39,450 nucleotides of DNA, from contig JABHBJ010000042.1 in assembly GCA_018673955.1 (NCBI GenBank), positions 1-39,450 of the forward strand, given 5' to 3'. This stretch comes from Chloroflexota bacterium (GTDB lineage Bacteria; Chloroflexota; Dehalococcoidia; Lucifugimonadales; Lucifugimonadaceae). A model generated the notes under the pieces. That model made no database searches. It was given only the letters and a program-made list of their open reading frames with translations, and had not been told where the DNA came from. Both the position numbers and the translations under genes were made by a program. Below are positions 32,600 to 39,450 of this stretch, piece after piece. Positions within the stretch are counted from its first letter, which is position 1. Each line of letters opens with the position of its first letter.

Positions 32600-33376
32600 A
32601 TGACCAAACTTGCCGCCAACCTTTCGATGATGTTCACCGAAGTTGATTTTCTCGACCGATTCGAAGCGGCAGCAAATGTCGGGTTTAAGGGCGTCGAGTA
32701 TCTATTCCCGTACGACTTCCCGGCTGAGCAGATCAAAGAAAAACTCGATAAGTACGACTTGACCCAAGTTCTATTCGACTTTCCTGCGGGCGACTGGGCA
32801 GCTGGCGACCGTGGATGTGCAGCGTTTCCAGATCGAGTCGGCGAGTTCCAAGATGGCGTTGGTACTGCAGTTGAATATGCCAAGGTTCTCGGTTGTGAGC
32901 GGCTGACGGTTCTTGCCGGTAAAGCCGTTTCTCGCGTTAGTGACATGAAAATGCATGACACCTTGATAGACAACATGAAGTTCGCTTCAGAAGCCGTCGC
33001 AGGTACTGACATCACGGTACTGCTAGAAGCGATCAATACGATTGATATTCCTGGTTACTCGGTGTTTCGTACGAACCAGAGCCGAGCCGTTGTTGAAGCG
33101 ACTGGGGCGGACAACGTGAAGGTTCAGTACGACATTTACCACATGCAAATCATGGAAGGTGACGTGACTCGGGCTATTGAAGCGAACTTGGATGTTATCG
33201 GTCACTTCCAGCTCGCTGATAATCCTGGGCGACACGAGCCCGGTACTGGTGAGATCAACTACGATTTCCTATTGCCACACATCGACTCCCTCGGCTACGA
33301 CGGTTGGGTTGGGTGTGAGTACGCCCCGGCTGGTGATACCGTTGCCGGACTCGGTTGGGCTGCGAAGTACCTCTAG
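32600..33376 (+). CDS. hydroxypyruvate isomerase family protein (tandem copy 1)
   Basis: The 258-residue TIM-barrel enzyme matches the Hyi/OtnI family, which interconverts hydroxypyruvate with tartronate semialdehyde or 2-oxo-tetronates. The catalytic Glu pair is E143 (LLEAINTIDIPGY) and E240 (GCEY). Metal or substrate residues include D178, H181 (YDIYHMQIMEGD) and QLADNPGRHEPGTGEINY. The copy is about 258 residues, the usual length. The next gene is a paralogue, so the pair may handle two related keto acids. Confidence 0.92.
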   Translation: MTKLAANLSMMFTEVDFLDRFEAAANVGFKGVEYLFPYDFPAEQIKEKLDKYDLTQVLFDFPAGDWAAGDRGCAAFPDRVGEFQDGVGTAVEYAKVLGCERLTVLAGKAVSRVSDMKMHDTLIDNMKFASEAVAGTDITVLLEAINTIDIPGYSVFRTNQSRAVVEATGADNVKVQYDIYHMQIMEGDVTRAIEANLDVIGHFQLADNPGRHEPGTGEINYDFLLPHIDSLGYDGWVGCEYAPAGDTVAGLGWAAKYL

Positions 33377-33487
33377 TTCGAACGAGTTACTGGAACTCGA
33401 TTGGTCGGAATAGGCGCACCGTTTTAGACTGAGATATTAGTAGGCACGTCTGGGTCATTTTGAGTTGGGGACGTGAAAGGATCGTAA

Positions 33488-34261
33488 ATGCCGAAGCTTG
33501 AAGCAAATTTGCAGTGGATGTTCAACGAGTACGATCTCATCGATCGATACGACGCTGCGGGGCGTGCTGGGTTCAAGGGAGTTGAGCTTCAGGCTCCGTA
33601 TTCTCTTGAGATCGACCATATCGTCGAGCGGCTTGAACGAAATTCTCTAAAGCATGTAATTATCAATTCGCCAGTTGCCGATCCTGACAGCGGGATCAAC
33701 AACATCGCCCTTCGTGCCGATCGTAAGGATCTGTACGCAGAGCGAACGGCACAGGCGGTTGAGTACGCGGCGGGGCTTGGCTGCATTGGTGTAAACATCG
33801 GCTGTGGCCCAATAGGCGATATCGATCCCGACGAAGCGCACGAGATGTTTATATACAACATTCGTCATGCTGCTGAAGAGCTTGAAAAGGTCGGTGTGAT
33901 TGCTTTGGTCGAACCTATAAACACACGCGATCAGCCGGGATTTTTCGTGAACACCACGAAGGGCGGACTAGAGGCTATCGCTGAGGCGAATCATCCGAAC
34001 TTGGCTTTGCTTTACGACTTCTACCATATGCAAATTATGGAAGGTGAACTTTCACTTACAGTCAAAGAAAACCTTTCATCTATCAAACACATTCAGATCG
34101 CCGATAATCCAGGACGACACGAACCGGGCACGGGAGAGATTAACTACAACCACATTCTGCCTTATCTCGATGAAATCGGCTACGAAGGTTGGGTTGGTTG
34201 CGAGTACGGCCCGAGTGGCAATACCGAGCAAACTCTTGGCTGGGCTTCGGCCTGGTTGTAA
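33488..34261 (+). CDS. hydroxypyruvate isomerase family protein (tandem copy 2)
   Basis: This 257-residue paralogue of the preceding gene keeps the catalytic E142 (LVEPINTRDQPG) and E239 (GCEY), the YDFYHMQIMEGE block and IADNPGRHEPGTGEINY. The two differ in the loop around 60-75, which shapes the substrate pocket (FPAGDW in copy 1, SPVADPDSG in copy 2). AAAGGA lies before the ATG at 33488. A separate role on a related 2-oxo acid or a sugar is likely. Confidence 0.9.
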   Translation: MPKLEANLQWMFNEYDLIDRYDAAGRAGFKGVELQAPYSLEIDHIVERLERNSLKHVIINSPVADPDSGINNIALRADRKDLYAERTAQAVEYAAGLGCIGVNIGCGPIGDIDPDEAHEMFIYNIRHAAEELEKVGVIALVEPINTRDQPGFFVNTTKGGLEAIAEANHPNLALLYDFYHMQIMEGELSLTVKENLSSIKHIQIADNPGRHEPGTGEINYNHILPYLDEIGYEGWVGCEYGPSGNTEQTLGWASAWL

Positions 34262-34303
34262 CCGCGCCGATTAAACTTTTTACTCCTGAGGTCGACTCTT
34301 AAT

Positions 34304-37066
34304 ATGAGCACACAAGACATAACCCAATTTGATAGTGAAGATGCCGACTTACGAGCAGATATTCGTCGAATGGGTGACATGCTTGGTCAGACCCTGCGGA
34401 ATCTATGGGGTGAAGAAATTTTCGATATGGTCGAATACGTTCGTGCTTCGACTCGTACGTTGAGAGAATCACCAAACCCTGAACTACGTGAGGAACTTTT
34501 CAAGAAGCTCGATGATTCGTCGCTGTGGATGGTCATTCGTACTGTTCGAGCGTTCACCAGTTATTTTCATCTTGCGAACGTTGCCGAGCAGCACCACAGA
34601 ATCGAGTTCAAAGGCCTTGCCGGAGCGCGCCGAGAATGGCTCGAAGAAGCGTTTGATCGAATTCGTGAAGCTGGCATTCCGATAGAAGAGATCAGTGATG
34701 TTGTGAATCGTTTGGAAGTTCGACCTGTTTACACCGCACACCCGACTGAAGCCGCAAGGCGTTCGATTCTAAACAAACTACGTCGTGTTGGTGAACTGCT
34801 GAACGAGCGATCGAATCCACGGTTGTTGGTATCGGAAACCCGCCGACTCGATAGTCGATTGGCTGAGGTTGTCGAAGAGATTCTTCAAACTGACGAACTG
34901 AGGCATCAGCGCCCGGCACCAACGGACGAAGCTCGCAACATCATCTACTACATGGAGGACATGTTTAAGTTCGCCATTGCGGAGGTTGAAGAAGCGCTCG
35001 ACGACCAATTGGAGACGTTCGGAATTTCTCGAGCGCCGACTACTAGGTCGATGCAGTTCGGAACGTGGGTTGGTGGCGATCGTGACGGAAACCCCAATGT
35101 CACGCACGAGCTAACTCGCCAGATTCTCGATTTGCAGCACGAGCGCGCGTTGAAGATGTTCGCTCCTGCGATCAAGGCTCTTGCCCAAACACTTAGCCAA
35201 TCGACGCGAATCGTTGAAATATCCGACGAACTCAAAGAATCGCTCGAAAAAGATCGTGCTGAACTGCCATCGGTTTGGGATGAGTTTTGGAATCTCGATG
35301 CCGACGAACCGTATCGCCTGAAGTGCGCATTTATTTACGAGCGGGTACTGAATGGAATTTCTTCCACTAAGGGTTCCAAGAACGGCAAGGCAAGTTATTC
35401 GAACGTCGACTCACTGTTGGCCGATCTTGAACTTATTCTGGACTCGCTCAAAGCGAATCAGAGCGGTTCATCAGCGAATGGTGAGGTTCGACGTGTGATG
35501 CAGCGTATCTCCGCATTCGGAATGACACTCGCGACGATGGACATCCGACAGCACGCCGAAGTTACCGGTACAGCGGTGAACGAACTTATCGATCGGGTTG
35601 AATCGATTGAAGGTGGATTTGGAAGTCTATCGATGGACGAACGATCAGCACGGTTGGTAGAGGAACTGAATTCCAAGCGAGTTCTTAGTTCCAGAGCTGC
35701 TTCGTACTCGCCGGCGACCACTGAAGTACTCGATCTTGTCGACACTGTTCGCCAAGCGCAGGATGACTATGGAAATCAGGTCATCGAAAGCTGGATTGTC
35801 GCGATGACACGCGACATCGACGACCTTCTTGCTGTGTTGGTGCTTACCAAAGAAGCAGGACTTGTTGTGCCTGAAGAAGGCATTTCACGTATCTCAGTTG
35901 TTCCGTTATTTGAAGAAATTGAAGACCTTCGACGCAGCCACGAAGTGATGGATAGTTTCCTCTCGATTCCTGAGATAAAGTCGTTGGTCGAGGCTTCAGG
36001 TGGAGTCGTTGAGGTCATGCTCGGCTATTCCGATTCCAACAAAGACGGCGGAATTACAACTTCTCAGTGGGAGCTGTACAAGGCTCAACGTGAACTGCGA
36101 ACTATCTCACAGAAGCACGGCGTTGCGATTCGGTTGTTCCATGGTCGAGGCGGCACTGTCGGCCGTGGTGGTGGGCCTACCAAAGACGCAATCATGGCTC
36201 AGCCATACGCGACAGTAGATGGGCGAATCAAGATCACTGAGCAGGGTGAAGTGATTTCCGATAAATATGGACTTCCTGAACTCGCAAGAAACCACCTTGA
36301 GCTATCCGTAGCCGCTGTGATTGAGGCCAGTTTGCTCCATGACGAACCTCGCTATACCGACGAAAAACTCGAAGAGTGGTTCGCCGCTATGGACTGGATT
36401 TCCGAGCGGGCTTATGCAAAATATCGCAGCCTGATCGAGACTGAAGGGTTCGTCGATTACTTCATGGATTCGACTCCGGTAGAAGAGCTTGCTGGAATGA
36501 ACATTGGATCACGACCTGCGCGCCGAGCTTCAGCGGGCGGTAAGCGGAGTATCGACGATCTTCGGGCTATTCCGTGGGTGTTCGGTTGGATGCAGAGTCG
36601 ACAGGTTGTGCCGGGTTATTACGGAGTCGGACAGGCGCTTCGTGAGGCTCGAGAGGCGGGAATGGGAGATGTTCTGAAGGAGATGTTCAACGAGTGGTCG
36701 TTCTTCAATACGTTTATTTCGAACGTAGAAATGACGCTTGTGAAATCGAGCATGGAGATTGCTGGTCGATACGTCGACACGCTTGTTGATCCGAGCTTGC
36801 ATCATATATTCGAAGACATTAAGGGTGAACGAAATAAGTCTGTTCAGGAACTGCTTCGAATCACTGAGCAAGAAAATCTGTTGGATCACCAGCCAGTGCT
36901 GAAACGAACTTTGGCCGTGCGGGAATACTACGTTGATCCCCTCAACTATCTGCAAGTTTCATTGTTGGCACGCCGTCGTTCATCCGAAGAGGCCGATCCT
37001 GCTGTTGAACGGGCATTGCTACTATCGATCAACGGCGTTGCTGCTGGTTTAAAGAACACAGGATAG
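34304..37066 (+). CDS. ppc: phosphoenolpyruvate carboxylase
   Basis: The 920-residue enzyme adds bicarbonate to PEP to make oxaloacetate, refilling the TCA cycle. Landmarks are VYTAHPTEAARRS with H146, FGTWVGGDRDGNP, EVMLGYSDSNKDGG, FHGRGGTVGRGGGP with the catalytic His near residue 613, RAIPWVFGWMQSR, and the C-terminal INGVAAGLKNTG. The length is standard for bacterial Ppc. It follows the isomerase pair by 42 bases and precedes pgpA by 5 bases. Confidence 0.97.
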   Translation: MSTQDITQFDSEDADLRADIRRMGDMLGQTLRNLWGEEIFDMVEYVRASTRTLRESPNPELREELFKKLDDSSLWMVIRTVRAFTSYFHLANVAEQHHRIEFKGLAGARREWLEEAFDRIREAGIPIEEISDVVNRLEVRPVYTAHPTEAARRSILNKLRRVGELLNERSNPRLLVSETRRLDSRLAEVVEEILQTDELRHQRPAPTDEARNIIYYMEDMFKFAIAEVEEALDDQLETFGISRAPTTRSMQFGTWVGGDRDGNPNVTHELTRQILDLQHERALKMFAPAIKALAQTLSQSTRIVEISDELKESLEKDRAELPSVWDEFWNLDADEPYRLKCAFIYERVLNGISSTKGSKNGKASYSNVDSLLADLELILDSLKANQSGSSANGEVRRVMQRISAFGMTLATMDIRQHAEVTGTAVNELIDRVESIEGGFGSLSMDERSARLVEELNSKRVLSSRAASYSPATTEVLDLVDTVRQAQDDYGNQVIESWIVAMTRDIDDLLAVLVLTKEAGLVVPEEGISRISVVPLFEEIEDLRRSHEVMDSFLSIPEIKSLVEASGGVVEVMLGYSDSNKDGGITTSQWELYKAQRELRTISQKHGVAIRLFHGRGGTVGRGGGPTKDAIMAQPYATVDGRIKITEQGEVISDKYGLPELARNHLELSVAAVIEASLLHDEPRYTDEKLEEWFAAMDWISERAYAKYRSLIETEGFVDYFMDSTPVEELAGMNIGSRPARRASAGGKRSIDDLRAIPWVFGWMQSRQVVPGYYGVGQALREAREAGMGDVLKEMFNEWSFFNTFISNVEMTLVKSSMEIAGRYVDTLVDPSLHHIFEDIKGERNKSVQELLRITEQENLLDHQPVLKRTLAVREYYVDPLNYLQVSLLARRRSSEEADPAVERALLLSINGVAAGLKNTG

Positions 37067-37071
37067 TATCG

Positions 37072-37578
37072 TTGGAATCCTCTTCACCATCACAAAATAG
37101 CCCTTTTGTTTCGTTCGTAGCTGAAACCATCGCAACAGGTTTTGGCTCTGGGAAATGGCCGTTTATCGCACCGGCGAGTGTGGGCACGCTTGCCGCTTTA
37201 GTTGCGTACTGGCTACTCGATATTTCCGTGTTTGACGGCGATGGCGATTCTGTTTGGTTCTTCGCGTTGATCGGTATCGTGACCGCAGTTGGAATATGGG
37301 CGACCGACTACATCGACAATGAAGGCGATCACGATCCGAAACGCGGCGTGATCGACGAGTGGGTTGGTGTTTGGGTGACGGTTTTGTTTTTGCCTGTCAC
37401 TTGGCCGTGGATGATCACCGGATTCTTCGTTTTCAGGGCTTTGGACATCTTTAAGCCGTTGGGTGTTCGCAAGATCGAAGCTTGGCCTGGCGGATGGGGC
37501 ATCATGTTCGACGATATTGCTGCCGGAGTAATCGGAGCAGTGATACTGAACGCCGTGCGACTGATCTTCTTCGCTTAG
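37072..37578 (+). CDS. pgpA: phosphatidylglycerophosphatase A
   Basis: The 168-residue membrane enzyme removes phosphate from phosphatidylglycerophosphate to form phosphatidylglycerol. Motifs are ATGFGSGKWPF (21-31), GVIDEWVG (92-99) with D95-E96, FRALDIFKP (121-129) and WPGGWGIMFDDIAAGV (138-153) with D147-D148. The start is TTG at 37072, 5 bases after the ppc stop, with AGGA at the end of ppc as ribosome-binding site. Confidence 0.93.
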   Translation: MESSSPSQNSPFVSFVAETIATGFGSGKWPFIAPASVGTLAALVAYWLLDISVFDGDGDSVWFFALIGIVTAVGIWATDYIDNEGDHDPKRGVIDEWVGVWVTVLFLPVTWPWMITGFFVFRALDIFKPLGVRKIEAWPGGWGIMFDDIAAGVIGAVILNAVRLIFFA

Positions 37579-37601
37579 GCGATGGGAATTGCCGTCAGCT
37601 C

Positions 37602-37666
37602 TGTCATTGCGAGGAGTTCGCCGACGTGGCAATCAATGGTCACGGGCAACACTGTTGCTGAAGTTG
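37602..37666 (+). repeat. dispersed repeat TGTCATTGCGAG type, copy A
   Basis: This copy shares TGTCATTGCGAGGAGT, GACGTGGCAATCA and TGGTCAC with the copy at 38793-38860. It starts 23 bases after the pgpA stop. The 312-base gap 37579-37890 holds no gene but several repeat copies. Confidence 0.65.
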
Positions 37667-37741
37667 AGAGTATGTTTCTGTGAGTTGAAGTCGATGCGGG
37701 TTCGAGAAGCCTAAATCGTTAGCCGCGTTGCGTAGATCGCT

Positions 37742-37781
37742 GATTGCAACGTCGACTCAGGGTAGACTGCTCGTAATGACA
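37742..37781 (-). repeat. dispersed repeat TGTCATTGCGAG type, inverted copy
   Basis: The minus strand reads TGTCATTACGAG and, further on, CGACGTTGCAATC, a degenerate copy in the opposite orientation. A truncated copy (GCAATGACA) lies at 37877-37885. Confidence 0.5.
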
Positions 37782-37833
37782 GATATTCGTTTTTTGGGGT
37801 GAGTGAGTCGATTGTGTCGAATCGGCGATAGAT

Positions 37834-37856
37834 CCTGAAAATTAATTCAGTATGAC
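37834..37856. repeat. dispersed palindrome TTCAG-TATGAC type
   Basis: CTGAA (37835-37839) and TTCAG (37846-37850) followed by TATGAC resemble the perfect hairpin at 7025-7053. Confidence 0.35.
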
Positions 37857-37890
37857 GGGGTCGTTCAATTGGCGGCGCAATGACAGTAGC

Positions 37891-38709
37891 TTAGGTCTTC
37901 GCTTGTTTTCTGAGGATTTGGGTCAAGAACGTGTTCACTAGTTCGACGAATCGTTCCGGCTGGGCGTCGTGCATGCCGTGCCCGACATCATCCCACTTAA
38001 CGTAGCGACCGTTAATTAGTAGATCATCCGCTTTTGTGGCTTCCGAGTCGCTGAGCTCCGCGCCCATGTCGGTGCTCGCCTGCATGAGCAGCACCGGGGT
38101 TTTGATTTCACTAAGTACTGCATCAGGATCCCACGATTCTGCTAACTGTCCGTCACCTGGGAATGCCCAGACTTCTGGGTCGACTTTTGCGACTGATACA
38201 GCCCTTTTCGCAATCGATTCGTTCGAAGATGAAGTATCAATTTTCCTGAGTTCTACCGCTGTTTCAGAGACGCTCAGGTTCTTCATCCGAATATCGTATG
38301 TAGCCTGAAACTGAGAAGTTTGCTCGACATAAAGCGGTGGGTCTTCGAGAACTGCCGCAGCTACTTGGTCTGGGGTGACCGCAGAGACGCCCGCTGCCGT
38401 GACTGCGCCCAACGAATGGCCGACTAGGAAAGCTGGCTCTCCTATGACATTTCGAAGGAACTCGACGATCTCGATTGGATAGTCGATGAATCGGTATCTA
38501 TTGGGTGTCCGCCCCGAGTCGCCGTGACCACGTAGATCAACAGCGTATACGTGCCAATCTTTGGCAAAATCGTCGATCACTGCTGACCAGTTCGCCCAGC
38601 GCCCGCCTATGCCGTGGATTAGCACCAATGGCGGTCCGTTGTTAGGACCCTCGGCATAGTTCACTTCGATAGTGCTGGCAGCGAATTTCTTTTCTGGGTA
38701 GATGGTCAT
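37891..38709 (-). CDS. alpha/beta hydrolase
   Basis: From the ATG at 38709 the protein has 272 residues. The frame is open to 38829, but that part overlaps a dispersed repeat, so the shorter start is chosen. The alpha/beta hydrolase core has the oxyanion motif HGIGG (32-36), the nucleophile elbow GHSLGA with S99, VDLRGHGDSG (58-67), and the catalytic His H244 in DVGHGMH. The acid residue is probably the Asp in QASTDMG. Esterase, lactonase or C-C hydrolase activity are all possible. A lactonase would fit the sugar-acid genes, but this is speculation. Confidence 0.88.
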   Translation of the reverse strand: MTIYPEKKFAASTIEVNYAEGPNNGPPLVLIHGIGGRWANWSAVIDDFAKDWHVYAVDLRGHGDSGRTPNRYRFIDYPIEIVEFLRNVIGEPAFLVGHSLGAVTAAGVSAVTPDQVAAAVLEDPPLYVEQTSQFQATYDIRMKNLSVSETAVELRKIDTSSSNESIAKRAVSVAKVDPEVWAFPGDGQLAESWDPDAVLSEIKTPVLLMQASTDMGAELSDSEATKADDLLINGRYVKWDDVGHGMHDAQPERFVELVNTFLTQILRKQAKT

Positions 38710-38792
38710 ATGGTTCGGCTGAGATGAGGATGTTTGCCAAGAGAGATTAGCAGAAGTGAGATAGAATGAACGGGTGTGATGCTTGTCATCTT

Positions 38793-38860
38793 TGTCATTG
38801 CGAGGAGTGAAGAATGAACGACGTGGCAATCAGTGGTCACAGGTAATGCTGTCGTTGACT
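38793..38860 (+). repeat. dispersed repeat TGTCATTGCGAG type, copy B
   Basis: This copy shares long blocks with 37602-37666 but has a longer middle (AGTGAAGAATGAACGACG). It lies upstream of the alpha/beta hydrolase and overlaps the region often mistaken for its N terminus. Confidence 0.65.
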
Positions 38861-38957
38861 TAGGGTGACATGGGTGTGTTGTTGGCTACGGTTGCATGAA
38901 TCTTTGGCGACTGACTATCGTTGATCGGTTTGTCGAGCGCTGTGGTCGTTCGGAAAC

Positions 38958-39450
38958 TTATTCGGTCCAGAAGCGTTTTGTTGCTCGGATGAAGTCGTGG
39001 TTGCGGGCGATGTGTGGAGAGTGCCCGACTTTTGGCCATGTGAGAAGCCGAGAGTCAGGGATAAGTCCGATTACACGTTCGGATTCTTCCTTTGACATGA
39101 TTCCGCCTTTGTCGGCTGCGCCGGCGATCATAAGAGTGGGGCACTCAATCGAAGAGAACATATCGTCGAACGTTTCGGTATCTTCAGCTCGGCTGATGGG
39201 CCCTTCTTCTAACGCAGGATCCATCTGGAACCACATCTGTGCGATGCGTCTGATGCTGTCTTCTGAAGCGCCTTCGTATTGTTCAGCTACGGCTTGAATC
39301 AGATCGTTGGGCGTTGCAGCATCACGAATCTCTCGTGCTCGTCGACCGCGCTCTTCAGATGGTCGTTGGCGTGCTTGCTTACGTACTTCTGAGTTGGCTC
39401 CTGAGTACGGCTCGACTAATATTGCCTTTGAAACCAGCTCGGGATGTTCA
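38958..39450 (-). CDS. alpha/beta hydrolase, C-terminal part (cut by window edge)
   Basis: The minus-strand frame is open from the window edge to the TAG/TAA-type stop at 38958, giving 163 visible residues. The visible part starts EHPELVSKAILVEPYSG, typical of the strand after the nucleophile elbow. It continues through a helical lid and ends with CPTLMIAGAADKGGIMSKEE (acid residue region) and WPKVGHSPHI with the catalytic His. The N-terminal part with the nucleophile lies beyond 39450. It resembles the neighbouring hydrolase at 37891-38709 only at the fold level. Confidence 0.85.
   Translation of the reverse strand, partial: EHPELVSKAILVEPYSGANSEVRKQARQRPSEERGRRAREIRDAATPNDLIQAVAEQYEGASEDSIRRIAQMWFQMDPALEEGPISRAEDTETFDDMFSSIECPTLMIAGAADKGGIMSKEESERVIGLIPDSRLLTWPKVGHSPHIARNHDFIRATKRFWTE

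Noticed and set aside
38710-38829. N-terminal extension of the alpha/beta hydrolase
   Set aside because: The extra codons are translated from a dispersed repeat copy, and the normal fold starts at the ATG at 38709.

Overview
The window looks like chromosome of a free-living bacterium, most likely marine and close to the SAR202 clade of Chloroflexota. This is inferred from content, not from a marker gene: four mandelate-racemase-type enolase-superfamily enzymes, two sulfatases, several amidohydrolases, a Gfo/Idh/MocA oxidoreductase and SDR enzymes lie among ordinary housekeeping genes. No phage, transposase, CRISPR array, rRNA or tRNA gene was found.

Layout. 1-230 is the 3' end of an Ala/Glu-rich helical protein, followed by two strong hairpins. 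525-5306 holds an RraA-type aldolase, a small winged-helix regulator with a probable operator, a RhaM-type mutarotase, an amidohydrolase and a sulfatase. 5497-8885 holds a GYD protein, a lipoprotein, a tRNA-dihydrouridine synthase and an O6-alkylguanine-DNA methyltransferase. 8943-12253 holds a second sulfatase, a decayed GNAT acetyltransferase, a cupin, and a thioredoxin-fold protein whose redox-active position is an in-frame TGA followed by a bacterial SECIS-like hairpin (probable selenoprotein). 12319-21286 is a sugar-acid island: two enolase-superfamily dehydratases and an oxidoreductase on the minus strand, then a D-aminoacylase-like amidohydrolase, two tandem divergent enolase-superfamily paralogues and an extended SDR on the plus strand. 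21429-27045 (minus) is housekeeping: zinc-finger membrane protein, PlsY, PHP phosphoesterase, YmdB, RNase Y and ribosomal protein bL25. 27379-30004 is an Rrf2 regulator, an E1-like adenylyltransferase and a CysM-type cysteine synthase, closed by a strong terminator. 30156-37578 holds an amidase, an SDR without the usual catalytic Tyr/Lys, two tandem hydroxypyruvate-isomerase paralogues, PEP carboxylase and PgpA. 37579-39450 holds dispersed repeats and two alpha/beta hydrolases, the last cut by the window edge.

How the parts may work together (inference): sulfatases remove sulfate from imported sugars, the mutarotase and dehydrogenases convert deoxy-sugars to acids, enolase-superfamily enzymes dehydrate the acids to 2-keto-3-deoxy acids, and RraA/Hyi-type enzymes pass the products to pyruvate- and hydroxypyruvate-level metabolism. 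No transporter or complete named pathway is visible, so substrates cannot be assigned.

The strongest unusual items are the probable selenoprotein at 11783-12253, the single-frame GNAT pseudogene at 10575-11111, the Rrf2/E1-like/CysM module, the SDR lacking Tyr/Lys, and the two pairs of enolase-superfamily enzymes.
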